From Gammaproteobacteria bacterium (GTDB lineage Bacteria; Pseudomonadota; Gammaproteobacteria; Xanthomonadales; Wenzhouxiangellaceae), in assembly GCA_021772955.1 (NCBI GenBank), contig JAJFKZ010000107.1, positions 1 through 36,509 on the forward strand: 36,509 nt of DNA, given 5' to 3'. Of this stretch, positions 15,813 through 28,119 are shown piece by piece. The translations under genes were made by a program, and so were the position numbers. The notes beneath the pieces were generated by a model. The model did not search any database and was not told the DNA's origin. It worked only from the letters and a program-made list of their open reading frames with translations. Numbering within the stretch: position 1 is the first letter of the stretch; every line of letters begins with the position of its first letter.

Positions 15813-17081
15813 ATGACCGAAATCATCCGCAATATCCGCGGCATGCCTGATGTGCTGCCAGAGCAGACCAGATACTGGCGTTGGCTGGAGCAAACCGCAT
15901 TCAGCTTGCTGCAAAGCTATGGCTACGAGGAGCTGCGTCTGCCCGTGCTCGAAAGCACCGAACTGTTCACCCGCTCGATTGGCTCGGTCACCGACATTGT
16001 CGAAAAGGAAATGTACACATTTGCTGATCGTAATGGCGACAGCCTCAGCCTCAGGCCTGAAGGCACTGCCGGTGCCGTGCGCTGCATGATTCAGAGCGGT
16101 CTGCTGCATACACCGGGCGCAAAGGTCTGGTATCAAGGCCCGATGTTTCGCCATGAGCGACCACAACGCGGTCGTCTGCGCCAGTTCAACCAGATTGGTG
16201 TCGAGGCATTCGGTATCAGCGAACCGACCATCGATGCCGAGCTGATCATCATGTCACAGCGGCTCTGGCAGCAACTGGGACTGGCTGAGCAAACGGTACT
16301 CAAGCTCAACAGTCTGGGTAATCGGGAAGAGCGGCAACAATACCGACAGCTGCTACAGGATTGGCTGCAAAAGCATCAACAACACCTGGATGAGGATAGC
16401 CAGAGACGTTTGCTGAGCAACCCGCTGCGTGTTCTTGACAGCAAGAACCCGGCCCTGAGCGATCTGCTGCAGGAAGCGCCTAAACTACTGCAGCACCTGG
16501 GTCCTGCAAGTCGTGCGCATTACGACGAGGTTTGTGAGCTGCTGACCGACAATGGTATTGACTTTGTACAAGATGATCGGCTGGTGCGGGGGCTGGACTA
16601 TTATTCGCATACGGTATTCGAATGGCAGACCGATGCATTGGGCGCGCAGGGCACGCTTTGTGCTGGTGGGCGCTACGATGACCTGGTTGCGCTGCACGGT
16701 GCCAAGCCCACGCCCGGCATAGGCTTCGCCATGGGCGAAGAACGACTGGTGGAACTGTTGCAGTCGCAAGCTCACCAGGCGCAGCAGCCATTGGTTTACA
16801 TGGTGGTGCAGGAGCCGTCTCTGCGGCAGGCGGCGATGCAATTGCTGGAACACTGTCGCGACCGGGTTCCAACAGCGATCTTGTTGCTGGATCACCTTGG
16901 CGGCAGTTTAAAGGCGCAAATGAAGCGCGCCAATCGCAGTCAGACCAGTTATGCTGTGATTATCGGTGCAGAAGAATACGCTCGCGGGGAAGTCAGTGTT
17001 CGGCTAATGCAGCAGCAAGGGCCGCAGTTGCAGTTGTCAGCACAAGAACTTCCTGACTGGCTGGCTGGTCGTAACGCCTGA
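15813..17081 (+). CDS. hisS: Histidyl-tRNA synthetase
   Basis: This class II synthetase charges tRNA-His. The 422 residues match the usual length. Near the start is NIRGMPDVLPEQ; motif 2 is WYQGPMFRHERPQRGRLRQF with FNQIGVEAFG. The two histidine-specific motifs are RGLDYYSHTVFEW and GGRYDDLV, and motif 3 is GIGFAMGEERL. The C-terminal anticodon-binding domain includes LKAQMKRANRS. No Shine-Dalgarno is obvious before ATG 15813. It lies in its normal place before yfgM and bamB. Confidence 0.96.
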   Translation: MTEIIRNIRGMPDVLPEQTRYWRWLEQTAFSLLQSYGYEELRLPVLESTELFTRSIGSVTDIVEKEMYTFADRNGDSLSLRPEGTAGAVRCMIQSGLLHTPGAKVWYQGPMFRHERPQRGRLRQFNQIGVEAFGISEPTIDAELIIMSQRLWQQLGLAEQTVLKLNSLGNREERQQYRQLLQDWLQKHQQHLDEDSQRRLLSNPLRVLDSKNPALSDLLQEAPKLLQHLGPASRAHYDEVCELLTDNGIDFVQDDRLVRGLDYYSHTVFEWQTDALGAQGTLCAGGRYDDLVALHGAKPTPGIGFAMGEERLVELLQSQAHQAQQPLVYMVVQEPSLRQAAMQLLEHCRDRVPTAILLLDHLGGSLKAQMKRANRSQTSYAVIIGAEEYARGEVSVRLMQQQGPQLQLSAQELPDWLAGRNA

Positions 17082-17200
17082 AGTGCACGGGATATTCGCG
17101 GCATGATCAACTGCTGATAAAATCAAACCGCTCATGCCCTTGGCCTGTGCGTCTAATTCCACGATAATAGCTGATTGAAACACTTTCTGGAGAGTCCTAC

Positions 17201-18004
17201 ATGGCAGTCGAGTTGTACGACGATATTGAACAGGCCGAACGCGTCAAGAAATGGGTGCGTGAAAATGGCAGTGGCATAGTTATCGGTTTGTTGCTGGCGT
17301 TTGCGGGTATCTTCGGTTTTCGCTACTGGCAACAGTATCAGTTCGATCAAAATTTAAATGCTGCCAGACAGTACACTATCCTGCAGGGCCAGCTCACGAC
17401 ACTTGCCGGCGCCACTGGCGAGACAGCAGAGTCCGCCAAGGTTGCGGTAGAACAGGCGCTAAAAAGCCTGCAGCAGGATTACGGCAAAAACCTGTATGCC
17501 GACCTTGCCAGTTTGCAAGTCGCTGACCAGCACATCAAGGCCGGTGAGCTGGAAGCTGCAGACGCGCAATACGATTTCATCATCAATAACAACGACCAGC
17601 CTCAGCTGGCCAACCTCGCCAAGCTGCGCAAGGCCCGAGTGCTGATAGATCTGGAACAGTATGACGCCGCGATTCAGTTGCTGGACAGCATCAAACCTGC
17701 AGCTCAGTACGCGGCCTTGATCAACCGGGCCAAGGGCGAAGCCTATTATGCCAAAGGTGATCGTGACCAGGCGTTGGCAGCGTTCGAAGCGGTTGCAGCT
17801 GAGTTGGGCGGCACCCCTGATCGCCTGGTGACGCTGCGTCTGCAAGAGTTACAGCAGCCGGATGTTCAAGCACTGCTGTCGCAAACTCAGGGAACCCGTG
17901 GCAGCTTGCCATCCAGTTTACCTCCAGAGCTGCTGCAGCAGCCTGCCGCACCAACGTCACCGGTGGCTGTGGACAATGCGGCTGGTGGCGACGAAACTTC
18001 ATGA
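17201..18004 (+). CDS. yfgM: YfgM/ancillary SecYEG translocon subunit family, TPR protein
   Basis: The protein has a short cytosolic N-terminus (YDDIEQAERVKKWVRENG), one membrane helix (GIVIGLLLAFAGIFGFRYW, about residues 27-45) and a periplasmic TPR-like helical domain. In Escherichia coli YfgM works with PpiD at the SecYEG translocon and hands clients to periplasmic chaperones. TGGAGAG with about 8-nt spacing precedes the ATG. The C-terminal 40 residues are rich in Pro, Gln and Ala. Its TGA overlaps the bamB ATG (ATGA), as expected for this conserved hisS-yfgM-bamB-der neighbourhood. Confidence 0.92.
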   Translation: MAVELYDDIEQAERVKKWVRENGSGIVIGLLLAFAGIFGFRYWQQYQFDQNLNAARQYTILQGQLTTLAGATGETAESAKVAVEQALKSLQQDYGKNLYADLASLQVADQHIKAGELEAADAQYDFIINNNDQPQLANLAKLRKARVLIDLEQYDAAIQLLDSIKPAAQYAALINRAKGEAYYAKGDRDQALAAFEAVAAELGGTPDRLVTLRLQELQQPDVQALLSQTQGTRGSLPSSLPPELLQQPAAPTSPVAVDNAAGGDETS

Positions 18005-19209
18005 TCAAAGCGCTGACTTCAATCGATAATCAGGTGCGTGCCAAACGCTTGGCAATGGTTCCCATGCCACTGCTGTTGCTGCCAGTGCTTTTGCTCACCG
18101 GTTGCGGATGGTTTGGTGGTGATGATCTTGACCCCAATGCGCCGGCTGAACTGGTCGAGTTTGAGCACACCACGCAGCTCAAGCGTATCTGGAGGACCTC
18201 GGTTGGTGCCAGCAGTGGCGTTGTGCCGCTGAATATTGCACCGGTCTACAACGCCGGCAAGGTTTACATCGCCGATCGCAAGGGGGAAATCTTTATCGTT
18301 GCGGCAAACAACGGCAAAGTGGAACAGCGCATCGACAGCAAGCTGCGCATCTCTGCTGGACCTGAAGTCAGCGGTGGCCTGATACTGGTGGGCACGGTGG
18401 ATGGCGAAGTGTTTGCATTCGATAGCGCTGGCGGCAGTGTGCGTTGGCGTGCGCCAGTGTCGTCGGAAGTGTTGAGCAAACCGATTCTGCATGACGGCGT
18501 GGTGGTGGTACGCTGCATCGACGGTCGCATCTTTGGTTTTGATGCGATCACTGGTGTGCGTCGCTGGCTGTATGACCGCAATGTCCCGCTGCTGACTTTG
18601 CGTGGTAACAGTCCGCCACTGGCGCGTGGCGGAGTCATCTACGTGGGCTACGATGGTGGTGAAGTGATCGCTCTGCGTGCCAATGACGGCACGCTGATCT
18701 GGGAGCAGCCGGTCAGCACCCGTGAAGGCAAGACTGACCTGGAACGACTGGCAGACATCGATGGCGATATGGCCATTGTCGCCAGTGATCTGTATGTCAG
18801 TTCCAGCAAGGGTCGATTGGCTGCATTGTCATTGCAATCGGGCCGTATTCAATGGGTCAAGGATGTTGGCTCAGCCAAAGGGCTGGACGTGTCTCGCACC
18901 CGCCTGGCGCTGGCTGACAGCAACAGTCAGGTGTGGCTGGTGGATCGCATCAACTCGGCCACCTTGTGGAAACAGGACAAGCTGTTCAATCGCGACGTCA
19001 CCCGGCCCAGTTTCTATCTCAACTTCACCGTGGTTGGTGATGTAGAAGGCTATCTGCACCTGATTGACACCGAGTCTGGCGAGTTTGCGGCCCGTGATCG
19101 TCTCGACAGTGATGGCATCAGCCGTGCACCGCTGGTGATCGGGACCGACATGTTTATCTATACCGATGCCGGAAATCTCTACCTGTATCGGGCCGGGGCA
19201 GCGATCTAG
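18001..19209 (+). CDS. bamB: Outer membrane assembly lipoprotein BamB
   Basis: BamB is the beta-propeller lipoprotein of the BAM complex that folds outer membrane proteins. A signal peptide ends in VLLLTGC (lipobox Cys about residue 35). After it come repeated propeller-blade segments with the PQQ-like pattern: VYIADRKGEIFIVAANNGKV, LVGTVDGEVFAFDSAGGSV, VYVGYDGGEVIALRANDGTL. The length is 402. With the ATGA-coupled start the n-region of the signal is long; Met at residue 19 or 22 would give a standard signal peptide. Confidence 0.94.
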   Translation: MIKALTSIDNQVRAKRLAMVPMPLLLLPVLLLTGCGWFGGDDLDPNAPAELVEFEHTTQLKRIWRTSVGASSGVVPLNIAPVYNAGKVYIADRKGEIFIVAANNGKVEQRIDSKLRISAGPEVSGGLILVGTVDGEVFAFDSAGGSVRWRAPVSSEVLSKPILHDGVVVVRCIDGRIFGFDAITGVRRWLYDRNVPLLTLRGNSPPLARGGVIYVGYDGGEVIALRANDGTLIWEQPVSTREGKTDLERLADIDGDMAIVASDLYVSSSKGRLAALSLQSGRIQWVKDVGSAKGLDVSRTRLALADSNSQVWLVDRINSATLWKQDKLFNRDVTRPSFYLNFTVVGDVEGYLHLIDTESGEFAARDRLDSDGISRAPLVIGTDMFIYTDAGNLYLYRAGAAI

Positions 19210-19212
19210 TGA

Positions 19213-19351
19213 TCCTGCAACATGATAATGACGGATGCAGTTGGTCTGCCAGCGTTCAGGGCCAGGCGCGGCGCGCGGTGTATGGCACGAGCTCTTTACC
19301 AGCGTGGCAACGCCACAGCAACGCTGAACCTGTCATTATCCTGTTGCAGGA
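19213..19351. repeat. 139-bp element with 20-bp terminal inverted repeats between bamB and der
   Basis: TCCTGCAACATGATAATGAC (19213-19232) and the complement of 19332-19351 match at 19 of 20 bases. The interior holds a small GTGGC/GCCAC hairpin and no ORF that looks real. It begins 4 bp after the bamB stop and ends 34 bp before der. It may be a third MITE-type element or a very long stem-loop. No target duplication is evident. Confidence 0.65.
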
Positions 19352-19385
19352 CCATTAAGCTATCGACAACAATACACTTGAATGT

Positions 19386-20801
19386 ATGTCACAGCTACCC
19401 GTAGTCACTATTGCCGGACGCCCCAATGTTGGCAAGTCGACACTCTTCAATGCCCTGACCAGAACCCGTGATGCGATCGTTGCCGACCAACCGGGGGTAA
19501 CGCGCGATCGCCAGTATGGCATTTGCACTACGCGTGCCGAAGCCAGTTACCTGCTGGTTGATACCGGCGGCATTGTGGCCCAGGCACAAGGCATCGATGC
19601 ACAAACACTGGATCAGGTCGAGATGGCGCTGGAAGAAGCTCATCTGATCATTTTTCTGGTCGATGCACGCGCCGGGGTGCTGGCCGCCGATGAGGATATT
19701 CTCGCCAACCTGCGCAAGCAGAACAAAACCATATTGTTGGTCGCCAACAAGACCGATGGTATCAATTGGGAGGTAGCGCAGTCAGACTGGTTCAAACTGG
19801 GTTTGGGGCAAGCACTCGCGATTGCGGCCTCGCATCGCCGCGGTCTGGATGACTTGCAGGAGCTGATCGAGGAGACCCTGCAGCCGTTTTTTGACAGCGC
19901 CGAAATAGCCGCAGCGCAAGCTGACCCAAACCTGATCCGACTGGCCCTGATTGGTCGTCCCAATGCCGGCAAGTCAACCCTGACCAACCGCTTGCTAGGT
20001 GAGGAGCGGGTGATTTCCAGTGCCGAGCCAGGGACCACGCGAGACAGCATCGAAGTCAGCATGAGCCGTGACGGCAAGCAGTATCACATCATCGATACCG
20101 CAGGTGTCAGACGCCGCTCAAGAATTCACGATGAAGTCGAAAAACTCAGTGTCATCAAGGCATTGCAGGCAGTCAAAGGCGCAAGCATTGCGATCGTCAT
20201 GATCGATGCACAAGATGGCATGGTGGATCAGGATGCGCATTTGATCGGCCAGGTCATTCAGCTGGGTAAACCCATGCTGCTGGTGCTGAACAAATGGGAC
20301 GGCATGAGTCTGGACGATCGCCAGCGAATACTGTCAGAACTCGATCGCAAGCTGCCGTTTGCGGAATTCGTGCCGCGCATCACCATCTCCGCGCTGCATG
20401 GCAGTGGCTTGCGCGAACTGTTTCGACTGATCAATCACATCCACTCCATTGCCGGCATGCGCTTTTCCAGTAACAAGGTTACCGAACTCATCAAGACCTC
20501 GGTCAGAAACCATCCGCCACCACTGCAGGGCGGTCGCAAGGCCAGCCTGAGTTATGCCCATATCGGTGGTCGCTCACCCTTGCGCATCGTCGTGCATGGC
20601 AACCGCACGGCCAGTTTGCCGGCCAGTTATCATCGCTATCTGTTGAACCAGGTTCGCGAAGCTTTCAAACTGCAGGGCATACCACTGTCGCTGGAACTGC
20701 GTGACGGCAAGAACCCTTTTGCCGGTCGCAAGAATGTACTGACCAAGCGCCAGCAGGACAAGCGTCGCCGACTGCAGCGCCACGTCAAAGGCAAACGCTG
20801 A
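19386..20801 (+). CDS. der: Ribosome biogenesis GTPase Der (EngA)
   Basis: Der has two GTPase domains in tandem and acts in 50S subunit maturation. The first P-loop is GRPNVGKST near residue 12 with DTGG (G3) and NKTD (G4). The second is GRPNAGKST near residue 194 with DTAGVRRR and NKWD. A C-terminal KH-like domain (LSYAHIGGRSPLRIVVHGN) and a basic tail (RQQDKRRRLQRH) follow. The length of 471 is typical. The ribosome-binding site is weak. Its stop overlaps the next ATG by one base. Confidence 0.96.
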   Translation: MSQLPVVTIAGRPNVGKSTLFNALTRTRDAIVADQPGVTRDRQYGICTTRAEASYLLVDTGGIVAQAQGIDAQTLDQVEMALEEAHLIIFLVDARAGVLAADEDILANLRKQNKTILLVANKTDGINWEVAQSDWFKLGLGQALAIAASHRRGLDDLQELIEETLQPFFDSAEIAAAQADPNLIRLALIGRPNAGKSTLTNRLLGEERVISSAEPGTTRDSIEVSMSRDGKQYHIIDTAGVRRRSRIHDEVEKLSVIKALQAVKGASIAIVMIDAQDGMVDQDAHLIGQVIQLGKPMLLVLNKWDGMSLDDRQRILSELDRKLPFAEFVPRITISALHGSGLRELFRLINHIHSIAGMRFSSNKVTELIKTSVRNHPPPLQGGRKASLSYAHIGGRSPLRIVVHGNRTASLPASYHRYLLNQVREAFKLQGIPLSLELRDGKNPFAGRKNVLTKRQQDKRRRLQRHVKGKR

Positions 20802-21994
20802 TGGCGAAAGCACAGTCATTGCAACAACTGCTGCTTGCTGCGCGCGAACAAATCAGCGAAGTGGACGTTGACCAGGTGCAACAGCTGCAGGATTCCGGCT
20901 GGCAGGTGGTGGATGTGCGCGAAACCGAAGAGCTGCAGCAAGGCATGATCCCAGGTGCTTTGCATTGCTGTCGCGGGCGACTGGAAATGCAATTGCCGGA
21001 CCTGATCAGCACTCCTGAGCAGCCACTGTTACTGACCTGCGCACAAGGCGGCAGATCGTTGCTGGCGGCACGCAGCCTGCAGCAAATGGGTTTTCAAAAT
21101 CTGCTCAGTTTGCGTGGTGGCATGCAGGCCTGGTATCGCTCCGGTCAACGCGTTGATCAGCCAGCCAGTGCGTTTGCCGATAACTCGCTCAGCAGCTATC
21201 AACAGCAGCGCTACGCACGTCATTTGAGCTTGCCGGAGGTGGGGGCGGCCGGCCAGCAGCGACTGCTTGACAGTCGTATGCTGATTATTGGTGCCGGTGG
21301 GCTCGGCAGCCCGGCTGCTTTGTATCTGTGTGCTGCTGGTGTTGGTAGCATCGGCATCGTCGATGATGATCGAATCGAGCTGTCGAACCTGCAGCGCCAG
21401 GTGCTGCACAGCGAGGCCATGTGTGGCGAGCTGAAAACCGAATCGGCACGCGCCCGACTGAAACAGTTGAACCCGCATACACAAATTCAAACACATACGC
21501 TGCGACTGGCCGCCGACAACGTCAGCGATATCATCAATGATTATGATCTGGTTATCGATGGCAGCGACAACTATGCCACCCGTTATCTGCTCAACCGCGC
21601 CTGTGTGCAGCAGCACAAGCCCATGGTCTATGCCGCCGTCGAAGGGTTCAGCGCACAGGTGGCGGTGTTCTGGCCTGCTGCCGCGCGGGATAATCCCTGC
21701 TATCAATGCCTGTTTCCGCGTGCGGGTGATCGGCCATCCTGCGTTGCCGCTGGCGTGCTGGGCGTAGTGCCCGGTTTGGCTGGCATGCTGCAGGCCATTG
21801 AAGCGATCAAAATTTGCCTGCAGCAACCCTGCACACTGACTCGCAAGCTGCTGCAGATCGATACCATGCATTCCGAGTTCCGGCTTAGCAGCATGCGCGC
21901 TGATCCTGCCTGTAGCATCTGTGCCGGTGAATCCGGCCGGACCAGTCAGGCAGCTGCGCAACAACACTCAGCGCAGCCGGGGGTATCGACATGA
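20801..21994 (+). CDS. Rhodanese-ThiF/MoeB fusion (sulfur-carrier adenylyltransferase)
   Basis: An N-terminal rhodanese domain (about 1-115) has VVDVRETEE and the active loop CAQGGRS, whose Cys would carry persulfide. It is followed by an E1-like MoeB/ThiF domain. That domain has YARHLSLPEVGAAGQQRL, the ATP loop IIGAGGLGSPAAL, DNYATRYLLN, a zinc-binding pair CYQCLF and CSIC, and a conserved PSCVAAGVLG cysteine. It should adenylate the C-terminal Gly-Gly of a ThiS/MoaD-type carrier and perhaps add sulfur. The rhodanese-first order is the reverse of MOCS3/MoeZ-type fusions. It is tightly packed between der and folD. The carrier partner is not in the window. Confidence 0.88.
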   Translation: MAKAQSLQQLLLAAREQISEVDVDQVQQLQDSGWQVVDVRETEELQQGMIPGALHCCRGRLEMQLPDLISTPEQPLLLTCAQGGRSLLAARSLQQMGFQNLLSLRGGMQAWYRSGQRVDQPASAFADNSLSSYQQQRYARHLSLPEVGAAGQQRLLDSRMLIIGAGGLGSPAALYLCAAGVGSIGIVDDDRIELSNLQRQVLHSEAMCGELKTESARARLKQLNPHTQIQTHTLRLAADNVSDIINDYDLVIDGSDNYATRYLLNRACVQQHKPMVYAAVEGFSAQVAVFWPAAARDNPCYQCLFPRAGDRPSCVAAGVLGVVPGLAGMLQAIEAIKICLQQPCTLTRKLLQIDTMHSEFRLSSMRADPACSICAGESGRTSQAAAQQHSAQPGVST

Positions 21995-22896
21995 ACCGCG
22001 CCGTGGCGCAAGTGCTTGACGGACGCGCATTGTCTGCGAGCATGCGTGATGACATCAAACTGGCCATCGACCGCCATCTGCAAGGCGCTGACCAGGCATC
22101 GGCATTGCCCGAGAGATTGCCCCGGCGATCGGCTCCCGGATTGGCCGTCATACTGGTAGGCGATGATCCGGCCTCAGCAGTGTATGTGCGTAACAAGCGC
22201 CTGGCTTGTGAACAAACTGGCATTCGCTCGAAATCGTTGCATTTTCCAACTTCGGTCACCACCGCAGAGTTGGTGCAGGCAGTGCATCAGCTGAATCATG
22301 ATGATTCTATCGACGGCATTTTAGTGCAGTTGCCCTTACCATCTCAGGTCTGCGAGCAAGCGGTGCTGGAGTGCATCGACGTGGGCAAGGACGTGGACGG
22401 ATTCAATGCCATGAACATCGGTCGACTGGTGTTGCGTGATCGAGGCATTCGTCCATGTACACCACGCGGGGTGATGGCATTGTTGCATCATCATGGCATC
22501 AGCACGCGCGGTATGCATGCGGTGGTTGTAGGCGCGTCGAATATCGTCGGCCGACCCATGGCGCTGGAATTGCTGCTGGATGGCGCTACGATAACTGTTT
22601 GTCATCGCTTCACCCGCGATCTCGAACATCATGTGCGCCAGGCCGAAATTCTGGTCACAGCGGTTGGCAAAACCGGGATCGTGGATGCCAACTGGCTGCG
22701 CGCTGGCGCGGTGGTGGTGGATATTGCCATGAACCGCGATGCCGACGGTCAGTTGTGTGGTGATCTGGATGCCGAAATCGTGCGGCGCAAGGCCAGCTGG
22801 TATACACCAGTGCCTGGCGGCGTGGGGCCGATGACCGTGACCATGCTGTTGTTGAACACCATCCAGGCGGCGGGTATTGCGATGCCTGCTACCTGA
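21991..22896 (+). CDS. folD: Bifunctional methylenetetrahydrofolate dehydrogenase/cyclohydrolase
   Basis: FolD interconverts 5,10-methylene- and 10-formyl-tetrahydrofolate. ILVGDDPASAVYVRNKRLAC holds the catalytic Tyr and Lys. GILVQLPLP and VGKDVDGFNAMNIGRL follow. The NADP site is VVVGASNIVGRPMALELL, and the end is TPVPGGVGPMTVTMLL. The 301 residues include a slightly long N-terminal loop (about 30-48). The ATG overlaps the previous stop (ATGA), with GGGGG upstream. Confidence 0.95.
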   Translation: MNRAVAQVLDGRALSASMRDDIKLAIDRHLQGADQASALPERLPRRSAPGLAVILVGDDPASAVYVRNKRLACEQTGIRSKSLHFPTSVTTAELVQAVHQLNHDDSIDGILVQLPLPSQVCEQAVLECIDVGKDVDGFNAMNIGRLVLRDRGIRPCTPRGVMALLHHHGISTRGMHAVVVGASNIVGRPMALELLLDGATITVCHRFTRDLEHHVRQAEILVTAVGKTGIVDANWLRAGAVVVDIAMNRDADGQLCGDLDAEIVRRKASWYTPVPGGVGPMTVTMLLLNTIQAAGIAMPAT

Positions 22897-23061
22897 CCGG
22901 TTTTGGCATTGGCCTGATCCCTTGATTGGCCAACTGCCTTACATTGCCAACCCCTCAATTTGCCAGCATCGTTAACTCGCCAAATCCCTTGTTGTTACCA
23001 ATTCCATGCGGTCGAAGTTGTCATTCAACAGCTTGCTGATCGTCTGCGTCAGTGTTGCTCC

Positions 23062-23250
23062 ACTAACCCGCCTATTGCACGAGGACGGACGTTCAGGTAA
23101 GAAAAGCGTATGCACACCAACAAGTTATAACGAAATTGATCGAAACTGCAATAGTACAGTTTGTCCTATTCGGTGTTAGGAAAAATCTGCCAAAGTAGTT
23201 TGGCAGATTTCCCCTAAAATCCGAATCCCTCATGCAATATGCGGGCTAGG
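23062..23250 (+). mobile_element. MITE family 1, copy B (short form, 189 bp)
   Basis: The ends and flanking halves are about 97% identical to the copy at 683-932, but about 61 bp of the middle is missing. As a result AAATCTGCCAAA and TTTGGCAGATTT come together around GTAG (23183-23210) to form a perfect 12-bp hairpin. The left end is slightly worn (ACTAACCCGCC). It lies between the convergent folD and parC genes. The rest of that 464-bp gap (22897-23061 and 23251-23360) shows no gene. A 21-codon frame at 23274 reads like a signal-peptide fragment but is probably chance. Confidence 0.82.
23183..23210. terminator. Perfect 12-bp hairpin in MITE copy B, possible two-way terminator
   Basis: AAATCTGCCAAA, GTAG, TTTGGCAGATTT. 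Both arms end in A or T runs, so either direction of transcription meets a stem with a U-rich 3' arm. It lies between convergent folD and parC. A terminator role is an inference. Confidence 0.45.
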
Positions 23251-23360
23251 CGCTTGCAGTGGGCGTCATTATGGTTTTGCTGTTGGCCATGTGCGCTGGC
23301 ATTTTGCACCATCCGACGTTTTCGGTCCAGGCATGAAACTAAACTGCTGCTGTGGCGCAA

Positions 23361-27526
<4,166 letters not shown>

Positions 27527-27537
27527 TTACGTGCATC

Positions 27538-27543
27538 ATTATA
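27538..27543 (-). promoter_or_regulatory. Candidate -10 box of the parE promoter
   Basis: On the minus strand TATAAT lies 48 bp upstream of the parE ATG, within GCGTATAATGATG. No good -35 box is seen at 16-18 bp. The 247-bp gap (27491-27737) holds nothing else that I recognise. Confidence 0.4.
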
Positions 27544-27737
27544 CGCATCAGCGCAACGGATATGCTTGCCGTATTGCGCTGTATTTGTGTGCAGTGCAGT
27601 GGCCACGGCCATGGCTTGATGGCGATCCAGCGCCAGTCTTATTCAGGCTCACGATAATCACTGTCAAGACCACTGCGGCCTGGGGATCAGTAGTCCGACA
27701 GACCGTGCTGAGGCTGGGGCGTGGTTGGCTATGCTGC

Positions 27738-27971
27738 TTAGTCGCGCATGAAATAGGGGATGCCCATCAGCGTGACACCGATAGCGATCAGTACCATCAC
27801 ATTGCTAACGAAATACGGGTAGATCATCAAGCTAAATCCACACAGCATGGGCAACATGGCTTGCTGCTTTTTGCCGTAGATGAAGTAACTCAGCCCGATG
27901 GCGCCGAACAAAAACCCCCAAACTAACCAGGCCCCGCTCAAGTCTGACTCACTGCTTGCGTGGTCGGCCAT
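27738..27971 (-). CDS. Small two-helix membrane protein
   Basis: This 77-residue protein has an acidic start (MADHASSESDLSG) and hydrophobic spans (AWLVWGFLFGAIGLSYFIYG, then LCGFSLMIYPYFVSN and VLIAIGVTLMGIPYF), probably two to three membrane helices. KKQQ sits between them. Similar small proteins occur widely in Gammaproteobacteria without an assigned function. The track starts at GTG 27977; ATG 27971 is more likely. It is transcribed toward parE and stands alone. Confidence 0.72.
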   Translation of the reverse strand: MADHASSESDLSGAWLVWGFLFGAIGLSYFIYGKKQQAMLPMLCGFSLMIYPYFVSNVMVLIAIGVTLMGIPYFMRD

Positions 27972-28058
27972 GACCACAGCTCAACAGTTCTGTTATGACG
28001 ACCCTGGACAGATCGCCCCTGGACAAATCAGTAGTGGGCTCAAGCCGGGGGCTTCGCT

Positions 28059-28067
28059 TGTTATAAT
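28059..28067 (+). promoter_or_regulatory. Extended -10 promoter of gabD
   Basis: TGTTATAAT matches the extended -10 consensus (TGnTATAAT) exactly. No good -35 is present 17 bp upstream, as is common for this promoter type. The start would be near 28074, giving a leader of about 46 nt. AGGAG is at 28104-28108. Confidence 0.65.
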
Positions 28068-28119
28068 GGCCAGTTGATCCCGACATTAATGCATAGCCTG
28101 GACAGGAGAACATGTAACC

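Noticed and set aside
21029-21967. 312-residue minus-strand ORF opposite the rhodanese-MoeB gene
   Set aside because: Antisense shadow of a gene with clear motifs; its translation shows no family signature.
23274-23339. 21-codon frame resembling a signal peptide (MVLLLAMCAGIL)
   Set aside because: Too short, no ribosome-binding site, and sited in a gap beside a MITE; chance is the simplest explanation.
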